From NCBI GenBank assembly GCA_030532515.1, contig JAUNKY010000014.1:1-49907 (forward strand): 49,907 bases of DNA. Direction: 5' to 3'. Position numbers and translations under genes: made by a program. Shown piece after piece: positions 18,666-27,024 of this stretch. Positions within the stretch are counted from its first letter, which is position 1. Each line of letters begins with the position of its first letter. This DNA is from Actinomycetaceae bacterium. GTDB taxonomy: Bacteria > Actinomycetota > Actinomycetes > Actinomycetales > Actinomycetaceae. The notes under the pieces were generated by a model that was not told the DNA's origin, did no database searches, and worked only from the letters and a program-made list of their open reading frames with translations.

Positions 18666-19439
18666 ATGAATAACATGAAGGTGCTGTACAGCCTATATGA
18701 ACGCCAGCTGTTGCGGGACTTAAACCCGCAGAAAATCCCTGCCCACGTAGGGGTTATCCTGGATGGCAACCGGCGTTGGGCTAAGGCAATCGGCACCGGC
18801 ACCGCCTATGGGCACCGCAAAGGCGCTGCAAAAATAACCGAATTTTTGGGGTGGGCAAAAGAATTGGGCGTCCAGATCGTAACGCTGTGGATGCTTTCTA
18901 CCGATAATCTGTCGCGGCCAGCTGAAGAGCTTGCGCCCCTTTTAACGATTATTGTCGACGCAACCGCTGAAGTTGCGCAAAATCCTGACTACTTAGTGCA
19001 GGTAGTGGGGGATCTGGGGCTTTTACCCGCAGAAGTAGCGCAACAACTGGTAGAAATTACTGAAAAATCCGCTGCTTTGCCAAATGCGGACACGCGTCTG
19101 AAAGTGAATGTGGCCATCGGCTACGGGGGACGCCACGAGATTACTGACGCCGTGCGTTCTTTGTTGCGTTCTTACGCAGATCGGGGCATGTCGCTTTCAG
19201 AAGCAGCCGACGTACTCACTATTGACGATATTTCCGACCACCTTTACACCCGGGGCCTGCCAGACCCAGACCTGGTGATCCGCACTTCGGGTGAACAGCG
19301 GCTTTCCGGTTTTATGATGTGGCAGTCAGCGCATTCAGAGTTCTATTTCTGTGAAGCGTTTTGGCCAGATTTTCGGCGCGTGGACTTCCTGCGTGCCCTG
19401 CGTGACTACGCTAATCGGCAGCGGCGACTGGGGAAGTAA
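18666..19439 (+). CDS. uppS: Isoprenyl (undecaprenyl) diphosphate synthase
   Basis: Cis-prenyltransferase making the polyprenyl diphosphate carrier for peptidoglycan and wall polymers. The 257 aa show all family blocks: HVGVILDGNRRWAKA with the catalytic Asp33, TLWMLSTDNLSRP, AIGYGGRHEITDAV, and DLVIRTSGEQRLSGFMMWQSAHSEFYF. ATG 18666 lacks an RBS and may be leaderless; ATG 18675 is an alternative. The 3' end overlaps the convergent PfkB gene by 29 bp. I cannot tell chain length (C50, C55 or shorter) from sequence. Confidence 0.94.
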   Translation: MNNMKVLYSLYERQLLRDLNPQKIPAHVGVILDGNRRWAKAIGTGTAYGHRKGAAKITEFLGWAKELGVQIVTLWMLSTDNLSRPAEELAPLLTIIVDATAEVAQNPDYLVQVVGDLGLLPAEVAQQLVEITEKSAALPNADTRLKVNVAIGYGGRHEITDAVRSLLRSYADRGMSLSEAADVLTIDDISDHLYTRGLPDPDLVIRTSGEQRLSGFMMWQSAHSEFYFCEAFWPDFRRVDFLRALRDYANRQRRLGK

Positions 19440-20346
19440 GCTCAGTTGCCCAAGGGGGGTTAGCGCCCGCCCGCGAAACCGTTACCGCAGCAACTTTGCG
19501 AGCTCGTTCCATGACGAAATCAACCTGTTCGCAAGTAATATTTTGAAGAGCTTCACGTTTTTCTGCCCCCAGCAGATCTAAACTCCACAGAGCGTCAATG
19601 ACTGCGCCCATAAAAGAGTCCCCGGCGCCGACGGTATCGACAACCGTTACGTCTTCCGCCGGATAATCTAGGCAGCCGAACTTACCGTAGGCGGCAGAGC
19701 CTTTCCCTCCGCGGGTAACGATCACTAAGGAAGCACCTAGTTCACACCACTCGCGCGCCACCTGCGGGAAGGGAACGCCGGCAGTGAACCAGTCGATATC
19801 TTCGTCAGAAACCTTCACCACATCAGCGGTTTTCACTAAGTCCAAGACCCGTTCGTAAGCAACTTCTGGATCTCCCATGATGGAAGGACGCGCATTTGGA
19901 TCATAGGTGACTGTAGCGAATTCGCGGGCGGCTCGCAGCGTCTCTAAAACCTGCGTGCCACCGGGCTCTAAAGTGGTGGCGATAGAACCTGAATGCGCTA
20001 CTAAAACGGTTTCATCAACTTTAGTTTCCGGTAGCTCCCACTGCAGGTCGAACTGGTATGAGGCAGCTCCGGAAGCATCTAAAGTGGCTTGGGCTGTAGA
20101 AGTGTGGGGTGCTTTGAAAGAATCGGGGTGAATTTCCACGTGCGAAGCTTCGATATGGTTTTTAACTGCCTGACCGCGTTCATCCGCTCCCAGCCAGGTA
20201 ACCAGTTCTACTTTTCTGCCTAAGCGCCCTAAAGTTAAGGCTACGTTCGCCGGAGAACCGCCCGGAATTTCTCGGGTTTCACCAGATTGGGGGATCACTA
20301 CGTCGATGAGAGCTTCCCCTAGGATCAAAGCACGCATATTCGCCAT
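19411..20346 (-). CDS. PfkB-family carbohydrate kinase (fructokinase-like)
   Basis: Ribokinase-family sugar kinase of 311 aa. N-terminal ALILGEALIDVV and the sugar-binding glycine motif EIPGGSPANVALTLGRLG match fructokinases. The C-terminal ATP/anion-hole motif DTVGAGDSFMGAV contains the catalytic Asp. ATG 20346 follows a weak GGAAAG. It is the last gene of a minus-strand run xseA-xseB-kinase, about 105 bp after xseB, and overlaps the end of uppS. The exact sugar is uncertain; fructose is the best guess. Confidence 0.88.
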   Translation of the reverse strand: MANMRALILGEALIDVVIPQSGETREIPGGSPANVALTLGRLGRKVELVTWLGADERGQAVKNHIEASHVEIHPDSFKAPHTSTAQATLDASGAASYQFDLQWELPETKVDETVLVAHSGSIATTLEPGGTQVLETLRAAREFATVTYDPNARPSIMGDPEVAYERVLDLVKTADVVKVSDEDIDWFTAGVPFPQVAREWCELGASLVIVTRGGKGSAAYGKFGCLDYPAEDVTVVDTVGAGDSFMGAVIDALWSLDLLGAEKREALQNITCEQVDFVMERARKVAAVTVSRAGANPPWATELTSPVAAAD

Positions 20347-20453
20347 TGTCTACCGTTCTTTCCTAATAAACAAACTATTTTGATTGTAGTAGGTAACTAG
20401 CTTCCAAAGAATACAGTTAGGCGACTTTCAATTGTTAGTATCTAGTCTTTGTA

Positions 20454-20663
20454 TCAGCTTTGCGGTTGCGTGGCAGCAGTTAGACGTTGCTGAGCTGCCT
20501 GCAAAATCTGCTGACAGCGTTGCGCTAATGCTTCTCCGCGCTCCCACATCTTTAGGGTTTCTTCAAGCGGGGCAGAACCGGTTTCCAAGGCCCGCACAAT
20601 ATTGATCAGCTCATCGCGCGCCTGCTCGTAGGTTAAAGAGGCAACTTCAGGGTAGTTTTCCAT
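20454..20663 (-). CDS. xseB: Exodeoxyribonuclease VII small subunit
   Basis: Small subunit of ExoVII, which degrades single-stranded DNA together with XseA. The 69 aa (LTYEQARDELINIVRALETGSAPLEETLKMWERGEALAQRC) are the typical helical hairpin. The frame is open upstream to 20711, inside xseA, but ATG 20663 is chosen because AAGGAAAG precedes it and the conserved part starts just after. It begins 10 bp after the xseA stop. Confidence 0.94.
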   Translation of the reverse strand: MENYPEVASLTYEQARDELINIVRALETGSAPLEETLKMWERGEALAQRCQQILQAAQQRLTAATQPQS

Positions 20664-20673
20664 GTTTCTTTCC

Positions 20674-21969
20674 TTATTCAGAATCAGATGATTCAACTTT
20701 ATTAGTGCCAAACACTGTCACGATCATAGAACCCTTAGCTAAACGGGCTTCTAAAATCTCTCCCTTTTTAACTTGGGTAGCGTCAGTTAACACGCCTTTC
20801 CCAGGGGCTTTGATAATCGCATAACCACGTTCTAAAGTGGCTTGCGGAGAAATCGCTTTCAAAGTTGAAACGGCGGCATTTAGTTCTGCTTGCGCCTGCG
20901 TTAGTCGTAAAGATACGGCATGGGTGAGCTTTGCTTTAGCAGTTTCTAAGCTTTCAAAATGCGACTGCAATGAAGCTGCCGGGGTAGTCAGCACCGGGCG
21001 ATCCAACAGTAGCTTTAAATGCTGTGCTTCCGCAGTTAGTCGAGTTTGGAAACGATGCCGCAACTCTTGTAAAGCACTGGTTAATCCCTGCATTTCCGCA
21101 GCTAAATCAGGGACAATTCGCCGCGCCGCATCAGTGGGGGTAGAGGCCCGATAGTCGGCAACTAAATCTATTAAAGGCGAATCTCCCTCATGTCCAATCG
21201 CAGAAACTACCGGAGTGCGCGCGGCAAAAACAGCTCGCACCAGGACTTCTTCCGAAAAAGGCAGCAGATCTTCAACCGAGCCACCCCCGCGGGCAATTAC
21301 AATCACGTCCACGTCAGCTAGTTGGTCAAGTTCAGCCAAAGCTCCGCATACCCCGGGAACTGCTCCGGTGCCTTGCACCAGCACTTCGCGGACCTCAAAC
21401 TGAGCTCCGGGCCAGCGAGCTGTGGCATTGACTAAAACATCGTCTTTTGCCTTCGCATTATTACCGCAGATCAAACCGATTTTACGAGGTAAGAATGGAA
21501 GGGGCTTCTTATGAGCGTCCTCGAATAAACCTTCTGCCTGCAACTGTTGGCGCAACTTTTCAATCCGCGCCAACAAATCGCCCAACCCCACTGGGTAAAT
21601 TTCTTTCGCCTGCAAAACCAGCCGACCCGTTTTCAACCAGTAGGTAGGCTTCACGTGGGCAACTACCCGCGAACCGGGGGCAATGGGCGCTCCGGAAGCG
21701 GAAATAACATTCCCAAAGGCGGAAACTTCCATGGACATATCCGCATCCACATCCCGCAAAGTTAGGAAAGACATTTTCGTTGCGCCGCGGTCAGAAAGCT
21801 GCACAATCTGCGCCTCCACCCACAGCGGAGACATCTTTTCCACGTAGATTTTAATATTTTCGGAAAGCTTAGCTAACGGCCAAGGGCGCTCGCGGGTGGT
21901 TTCTTTTGCTAAGCGCGGCAGTTGGGGCGGTTGCGGTTCGGGGTTATTCACCCTTTCAGAGTGCCACAC
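20674..21969 (-). CDS. xseA: Exodeoxyribonuclease VII large subunit
   Basis: Catalytic subunit of ExoVII, 431 aa. An N-terminal OB-fold (VEAQIVQLSDRGATKMSFLTLRD) is followed by the catalytic domain with GLICGNNAKAKDDVLVNATARWP, DVIVIARGGGSVEDLLPFSEEVLVRAVFAARTPVVSAIGHEGDSPLIDLVADYRASTPTDAA, then a coiled coil and a short C-terminal strand region (LERGYAIIKAPGKGV). In most homologues the conserved glycine segment begins GVITS; here it reads GLICG. The start is a GTG at 21969 or another GTG at 21951; neither has a convincing RBS. Forms an operon with xseB. Confidence 0.94.
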   Translation of the reverse strand: MWHSERVNNPEPQPPQLPRLAKETTRERPWPLAKLSENIKIYVEKMSPLWVEAQIVQLSDRGATKMSFLTLRDVDADMSMEVSAFGNVISASGAPIAPGSRVVAHVKPTYWLKTGRLVLQAKEIYPVGLGDLLARIEKLRQQLQAEGLFEDAHKKPLPFLPRKIGLICGNNAKAKDDVLVNATARWPGAQFEVREVLVQGTGAVPGVCGALAELDQLADVDVIVIARGGGSVEDLLPFSEEVLVRAVFAARTPVVSAIGHEGDSPLIDLVADYRASTPTDAARRIVPDLAAEMQGLTSALQELRHRFQTRLTAEAQHLKLLLDRPVLTTPAASLQSHFESLETAKAKLTHAVSLRLTQAQAELNAAVSTLKAISPQATLERGYAIIKAPGKGVLTDATQVKKGEILEARLAKGSMIVTVFGTNKVESSDSE

Positions 21970-22121
21970 TTTTGGGTGGAAATTTACCTTGGCGCTGGGT
22001 CGGGGCGCAGTTTTTATAGAAACTGGGATAGGAATAACTGAATTTGAGTGGGAAAAGTGGCTGGCAGGCAGTTAGATTAGTATGTAGGAAAACATTTACA
22101 TAGTTGGTTAGAGAGACTGCT

Positions 22122-23114
22122 TTGAAGAAAATTCTGCTGGCTGCTCCGCGCGGATACTGCGCAGGTGTGGATCGCGCGGTTGACGCGGTTGAGAAAGCAC
22201 TAGATTTATACGGTCCGCCGATTTATGTGCGCAAAGAAATTGTGCATAACCGCTATGTGGTTGAGACGCTTTCAGAGCGGGGTGCGATTTTCGTAGACGA
22301 AACCGATCAGGTTCCCGAGGGCGCTCGGGTAGTGTTCTCGGCTCATGGGGTGTCTCCAGCTGTCCACGCAGAAGCCGCGAAGCGGAATCTGCAGACGATC
22401 GATGCTACCTGTCCGCTGGTAACTAAGGTGCATAAGGAAGCTGTGCGCTTTGCGAAGGCAGATTTCGACATTGTCTTGGTAGGGCACGAGGGGCATGAAG
22501 AAGTTGAAGGCACTTACGGTGAAGCCCCCGACCACATTCAGATTGTGGGCACGCCAGATGAGGTCGCTAACGTTGTGGTGCGTGACCCAGAGAAGATTGT
22601 TTGGCTTTCCCAAACTACTTTGAGTGTTGACGAAACTAAGGAAACTGTAGATCGCTTGCGCGAACGTTTCCCAGATTTAAATAACCCACCTTCAGATGAC
22701 ATTTGCTATGCGACGCAGAACCGCCAGGAGGCAGTGAAGACTATTGCACCGCGCGCGGATGTGATGATCGTGGTGGGATCAGCTAACTCTTCTAACTCAG
22801 TGCGTTTAGTTGAGGTTGCTTTAGATGCGGGAGCCGGAGCTGCTTACCGTATTGATAAGGCGGAAGAACTGGACCCAGCTTGGGTGGCTGAGGCTGAAAC
22901 CGTGGGGTTGACCTCGGGTGCTTCTGTACCAGAGATCTTGGTTCGCGACGTTATTGCGAAGCTGAAGGAACTGGGTTTCCCAGAAGTGGAAGAAGTTCGT
23001 ACCACTACGGAAACGATTACTTTTGCGCTACCACGTAACTTGCGTAGTGAGTTGAATGCGCAGGGCGATGATTCGAAGGGAAAGCGTCAGCCTGGTCCAG
23101 ACCATACCTGCTAA
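22122..23114 (+). CDS. ispH: 4-hydroxy-3-methylbut-2-enyl diphosphate reductase
   Basis: Last enzyme of the MEP pathway, an iron-sulfur reductase making IPP and DMAPP. The cluster Cys residues are visible: Cys13 in [14 protein letters not shown], the Cys of [13 protein letters not shown], and [11 protein letters not shown]. The proton-donor region [11 protein letters not shown] and the substrate motif [14 protein letters not shown] are present. TTG 22122 is chosen (330 aa) because GAGAGA lies five bases upstream and the family starts at [10 protein letters not shown]; a TTG at 22104 is in frame. Its stop lies one base from the stop of the convergent rmuC gene. Confidence 0.96.
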   Translation: MKKILLAAPRGYCAGVDRAVDAVEKALDLYGPPIYVRKEIVHNRYVVETLSERGAIFVDETDQVPEGARVVFSAHGVSPAVHAEAAKRNLQTIDATCPLVTKVHKEAVRFAKADFDIVLVGHEGHEEVEGTYGEAPDHIQIVGTPDEVANVVVRDPEKIVWLSQTTLSVDETKETVDRLRERFPDLNNPPSDDICYATQNRQEAVKTIAPRADVMIVVGSANSSNSVRLVEVALDAGAGAAYRIDKAEELDPAWVAEAETVGLTSGASVPEILVRDVIAKLKELGFPEVEEVRTTTETITFALPRNLRSELNAQGDDSKGKRQPGPDHTC

Positions 23115-23115
23115 C

Positions 23116-24216
23116 TTAGGTTTCGTCCGTTTCCGGATTTGGAAGTCTTAAGTAGGCGTCTGTAGGTTTTACCTCAGGCGCCACTTTTGCTTCTAACGTA
23201 CTGATTGCGCGCAGTGGAGTTTTGAAACGGCTTTCAAATGAAGCAACCACATCGTTATAGGCGCCAACTGTGGCTTGTAAGTGTTTCCCTAAACTGGTGA
23301 GCAAGGCAGTTAATCTTCCTAAACGTTGGGTTAGCGTGTTTCCTAACTGCAAGATTTCTGCAGCATCATTGTTAAGGCTTTGCCGGCTCCACAAATGCCC
23401 AACCGAGCGCAGTAAAGTCATTAACCCGCTGGGGCCGACGATGATGACACCCTGTTGCAGAGCTTGGTCAAAGACTGTGGGATCGCCTTGGAAAGAGGCG
23501 GAAACCAGGGCTTCTGAGGGCATGAAGAGAATTACCGAATCCACGGCGGTAGTCAGGTGCTGCTGGTACTCGCGTTTAGCTAAGACACTGACGTGGCGGC
23601 GTACTGCCTGGGCATGGAGGCGTAGATGCTGGGGATCTTCATAATCGGCAGCTTCTAAGTAGGCATCTAAGGGGACTTTTGCGTCAATGATTAAGGCTGC
23701 TTGGTTCGGTAGGTGCACAATCGCATCGGGGATGCCCACAACTTTGCCAGCTTCGTTTTCTAAATGGGCTTGTTCGATGAAGTCGATTTGTTTCGTTAGA
23801 CCAGATAGTTCTAAGACGCGGCGCAGGGAAGCTTCCCCCCAAGAGCCACGTTTTGAGGTGTTGCGTAAAGCGGAGTCTAAGCCTAAGGTGGCTTCTAAAA
23901 TCTGCTGGTCAACTAACTGTGCTGATTTTAGTTGCGACCGCAGCCCCGCTAGGTTTTCCCTTTGGTTAACTTCAAATTGCTGCACTTTACCAGAGAGGGT
24001 GGTTAGCGAATCGTGGAGTGGGCGCAGGTGTGCGCTTAACTGCGTGGTTAGCTGGGTGTGTAACGCGGTCTGGCCAACTGCTGGTTCTGCAACGGGCGTG
24101 TTTTGTAAGGTTGGTTCGGGGCTATACCGTAGGCCCACCAGAAAACCTATGAAAAGTCCGGCGACTAAGGCTAAAAGGGTTAACAGGATTGCAACGAATA
24201 CAGATACTTCACTCAT
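23116..24216 (-). CDS. rmuC: DNA recombination protein RmuC family
   Basis: Membrane-anchored protein with a PD-(D/E)XK-type nuclease-like domain that limits inversions and may act on foreign DNA. The chosen ATG 24216 (366 aa) follows AAAGGATAT; an in-frame start at 24276 has no RBS. An N-terminal transmembrane helix (VFVAILLTLLALVAGLFIGFLVGL) leads to a coiled coil and the conserved core RGSWGEASLRRVLELSGL, IPDAIVHLPNQAALIIDAKVPLDAY and FMPSEALVSASF. Convergent with ispH. Confidence 0.92.
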   Translation of the reverse strand: MSEVSVFVAILLTLLALVAGLFIGFLVGLRYSPEPTLQNTPVAEPAVGQTALHTQLTTQLSAHLRPLHDSLTTLSGKVQQFEVNQRENLAGLRSQLKSAQLVDQQILEATLGLDSALRNTSKRGSWGEASLRRVLELSGLTKQIDFIEQAHLENEAGKVVGIPDAIVHLPNQAALIIDAKVPLDAYLEAADYEDPQHLRLHAQAVRRHVSVLAKREYQQHLTTAVDSVILFMPSEALVSASFQGDPTVFDQALQQGVIIVGPSGLMTLLRSVGHLWSRQSLNNDAAEILQLGNTLTQRLGRLTALLTSLGKHLQATVGAYNDVVASFESRFKTPLRAISTLEAKVAPEVKPTDAYLRLPNPETDET

Positions 24217-24267
24217 ATATCCTTTATAGCGAATCCCACTGACAGGATTTTTCTGCTTCCGCCCGTC

Positions 24268-24345
24268 CTTTCGCACGGGAAACGGCTTTCGTATGCGAAT
24301 TGGGTGAAAAATATGGAAATGTAATGTATTCCGCCCTCGGGAGAA
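24268..24345. repeat. Family B palindrome plus family A half copy before ychF
   Basis: 24268-24302 is CTTTCGCACGGGAAACGG / CTTTCGTATGCGAA type (inverse orientation to the copies near 12150 and 14000). 24331-24345 is CCGCCCTCGGGAGAA, one arm of family A. Confidence 0.7.
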
Positions 24346-24368
24346 TTAAGAAACTGCCCACAATCAAC

Positions 24369-24381
24369 TAAACTGGAAAAC
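24369..24381 (+). promoter_or_regulatory. Candidate -10 element of a leaderless ychF
   Basis: TAAACT at 24369-24374 ends seven bases before the GTG start at 24382. No Shine-Dalgarno sequence is present, so ychF may be leaderless. No convincing -35 seen. Confidence 0.35.
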
Positions 24382-25473
24382 GTGGCTTTAACTATTGGTA
24401 TCGCGGGACTCCCGAACGTCGGCAAGTCCACGCTATTTAACGCTTTAACTCGCGCAACCGTACTGGCAGCGAACTACCCATTCGCAACTATCGAACCCAA
24501 CATTGGGGTAGTGCCTCTGCCAGACCCGCGCCTGAACACCCTGGCGGAAATCTTCGGCTCCGAACGAATCCTGCCAGCAACCGTATCTTTCGTTGATATC
24601 GCGGGTATCGTCCGCGGCGCCTCGGAAGGCGAAGGGCTGGGCAATAAGTTCCTGGCAAATATTCGCGAAGCAGACGCAATCTGCCAGGTAACTCGCGCTT
24701 TCCGCGACCCTGACGTGGTACACGTGGACGGTAAGGTATCGCCAAAAGACGATATTGAAACTATCGCAACCGAACTGATCTTAGCGGATATGCAGACCCT
24801 GCAGAACCAGATTCTTCGCCTGGAAAAGGAAGTCCGCGGCAAAAAGGCTGAACCAGCCGTTTTAGAAACTGCGCAGGTAGCGCTGGAAATCCTCAACCGC
24901 GGTGAAATGATTTCCGCCGCCGGAGGACACCTGGATGCTGACATTGTAAAAACCTTCCACCTGATGACCGCGAAGCCATTCATCTACGTCTTCAACATGG
25001 ACCAAGAAGGTCTGGAAGACGTAGAACTGCAGGCAGAACTGCGGGCTCTGGTAGCTCCCGCAGAAGCTATCTTCCTGGATGCCCAGTTTGAATCTGAACT
25101 GGTTGAACTGTCCGAAGAAGAAGCTCGGGAAATGCTGGCAGATGCCGGGCAGGAAGAAGCCGGTTTGGATAAGCTAGCTCGCGTTGGCTTTGACACCCTG
25201 GGCCTGCAGACTTATCTGACTGCTGGTCCGAAGGAAGCTCGCGCATGGACGATTCATAAGGGTTGGACTGCTCCACAGGCTGCTGGCGTAATCCACACTG
25301 ACTTCCAGCGCGGCTTCATTAAGGCCGAAGTTGTTTCCTTCGCTGACCTGGTTGAAGCCGGTTCCATGGCTGAAGCCAAGGCCGCCGGCAAGGTTCGCCT
25401 GGAAGGCAAGGAATACGTCATGGTTGACGGCGACGTTGTCGAGTTCCGCACAGGGCTTACGTCTAAGAAGTAG
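24382..25473 (+). CDS. ychF: Redox-regulated ATPase YchF (Obg-like), C-terminus altered by the mobile element
   Basis: OBG-family P-loop NTPase that binds ATP and associates with ribosomes. Walker A GLPNVGKST is at residues 9-17, FVDIAGIVRGASEGEGLGNKFL follows, then the coiled-coil and the C-terminal TGS domain (LQTYLTAGPKEARAWTIHKGWTAPQAAGVIHTDFQRGFIKAEVVS). The family normally ends in a short hydrophobic strand resembling DGDVVEFRFNV. Here the last codons after VVEF are RTGLTSKK, encoded by the inserted element. The original ending (KFNV then TGA) lies at 36589-36603. The present product is 363 aa; the reconstructed uninterrupted gene (24382-25446 joined to 36589-36603) would be 359 aa. Confidence 0.93.
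   Translation: MALTIGIAGLPNVGKSTLFNALTRATVLAANYPFATIEPNIGVVPLPDPRLNTLAEIFGSERILPATVSFVDIAGIVRGASEGEGLGNKFLANIREADAICQVTRAFRDPDVVHVDGKVSPKDDIETIATELILADMQTLQNQILRLEKEVRGKKAEPAVLETAQVALEILNRGEMISAAGGHLDADIVKTFHLMTAKPFIYVFNMDQEGLEDVELQAELRALVAPAEAIFLDAQFESELVELSEEEAREMLADAGQEEAGLDKLARVGFDTLGLQTYLTAGPKEARAWTIHKGWTAPQAAGVIHTDFQRGFIKAEVVSFADLVEAGSMAEAKAAGKVRLEGKEYVMVDGDVVEFRTGLTSKK
25441..25446 (+). mobile_element. attL: attL core of the integrative element
   Basis: GAGTTC, shared with 36583-36588. To its left is host ychF; to its right is element DNA. Confidence 0.8.
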
Positions 25474-25482
25474 AATAGGGGT

Positions 25483-27024
25483 ATGAGTAGTACCCCATCC
25501 ACACCCGTACGCGCAGCCGTCTATCTCCGTATCTCTCTCGACAGAGAGATGGACGGGCTCGCCATTGAGCGACAGCGGGAGGACTGTGAGAAGCTCGCGC
25601 GGTTCCGTGGATGGGAGATCGTCGAGACCTATGTCGACCAGTCAATCTCAGCCTCGGACAAGACGAAGAAGCGTCCCGGTTACCTGCGGATGGTCGCCGA
25701 CTACGAGGCGGGGCTCCTCGATGCGATCGTGTGCTACGACCTCGACCGGCTCACCCGCCAGCCTCGTGAGCTGGAGGACTGGATCGACCGAGCCGAGTCC
25801 CGTGGCCTGCTCCTCGTCACGGCGAACGGTGACGCCGACCTCGGCACCGACGGTGGTCGGATGTACGCCCGCATCAAGGCGGCGGTCGCCCGCAACGAGA
25901 TCGAACGCAAGGGCGCTCGCCAGTCGCGTGCGCAGATCCAACGAGCTCGCCAGGGGAGACCTCCCAAGGGAGTTCGCCCCATGGGTTACACGACCGCTGG
26001 CGAGCTCATCCCGCATGAGGCTGAGGCTGTGCGTGCCATCTACGCTGCCTTCCTCCGAGGGGACTCGCTGCACGGAATCGCACGCGCCCTCAGTGGCACC
26101 CAGGGCGATGGAGAAGGTGCGGAGATTCCATGCGTGCCTCTGCATAGTCGGACGATCGTACTCGAACGCAATGCTCGACGGCAGGCTGAGGGCAACCAAC
26201 CTCGCCCGGTGCCCGATGACAAGCCGTGGTCAGCGTCTACGGTGCTCGGGATCCTTCGGAATCCGCGCTATGCCGGGTACTCGGTGTACACCTCAAAGGA
26301 CACTCGTCGGCAGGAGGCGGGGGAGTCGCGCCGCAAGGCCCTGCGAGACAACCTCGTCAAGGACGAGAATGGGGAACTCGTCCTCGGGCAGTGGGAAGCG
26401 ATTGTCGAGGCCGATCAATGGTGGACGGTGCAAAACCTTCTCGACGACCCTGCCCGCGTGACGAACCGCAGCGGCTCCACTGTTCGCAAACACCTGGGGG
26501 CAGGGCTTTACCGGTGCGGTGAGTGCGGGGAGCCGGTGCGAACCCGCGCCCGCTACTACTCGTGCAACGCCGGGCATCTCAACAGGACCAGAGACGCGAT
26601 CGACGACTTCGTTCGGGCTCTCGTCGTCGCCCGGCTCCAGAAGAAGGACCTCAAGCGGCGCAAGAAGCAGGCGGACCCCGAGGTCAAGGACGCGTTCTCG
26701 GAGCAAATCGCACAGCAGCGAGCCCGCATTGCTCGCGCTGAACGTGACTATGACGCCGAGGTGATCGAGGGTGCCGACCTCGCCCGCATCCGCGCTGCTG
26801 CTCGGGCTGAGATTGCTCGGCTTGAAGCGGAGCGATTGGCCTCCGGTACCGGGACCGTGCTCGCGCCCATCCTCGGGACGCCAGATCCGGCAGCGGCTTT
26901 CCTGGAGGCTCCTATCGCCCTGCAACGGACGATGATCGACACCCTCATGACCGTGAGGCTCAGGCGAGCGAAACAGGGCAAGAAGGGGTTTGATCCCGAG
27001 TCTGTTGAGATCGCCTGGAAGTGA
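25483..27024 (+). CDS. int: Large serine recombinase (integrase)
   Basis: Site-specific recombinase of 513 aa that should integrate and, with a partner, excise the element. The N-terminal resolvase domain has YLRISLD with the nucleophile Ser18, CYDLDRLTRQPRELEDWID and ERKGARQSRA. The recombinase domain follows (PKGVRPMGY; VLGILRNPRYAGYSVYT). A zinc ribbon has Cys345, Cys348, Cys361 and probably His365. A coiled coil (QQRARIARAERDYDAE) and a C-terminal helix end the protein. ATG 25483 is nine bases after the ychF stop and 37 bases from the attachment core, without a clear RBS (only TAGGGGT), so it may be translated by coupling to ychF. Confidence 0.93.
   Translation: MSSTPSTPVRAAVYLRISLDREMDGLAIERQREDCEKLARFRGWEIVETYVDQSISASDKTKKRPGYLRMVADYEAGLLDAIVCYDLDRLTRQPRELEDWIDRAESRGLLLVTANGDADLGTDGGRMYARIKAAVARNEIERKGARQSRAQIQRARQGRPPKGVRPMGYTTAGELIPHEAEAVRAIYAAFLRGDSLHGIARALSGTQGDGEGAEIPCVPLHSRTIVLERNARRQAEGNQPRPVPDDKPWSASTVLGILRNPRYAGYSVYTSKDTRRQEAGESRRKALRDNLVKDENGELVLGQWEAIVEADQWWTVQNLLDDPARVTNRSGSTVRKHLGAGLYRCGECGEPVRTRARYYSCNAGHLNRTRDAIDDFVRALVVARLQKKDLKRRKKQADPEVKDAFSEQIAQQRARIARAERDYDAEVIEGADLARIRAAARAEIARLEAERLASGTGTVLAPILGTPDPAAAFLEAPIALQRTMIDTLMTVRLRRAKQGKKGFDPESVEIAWK

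Noticed and set aside
19411-19439. Frameshift or misassembly at the uppS / PfkB-kinase junction
   Set aside because: Both proteins have complete conserved ends. A 29-bp convergent overlap is ordinary.
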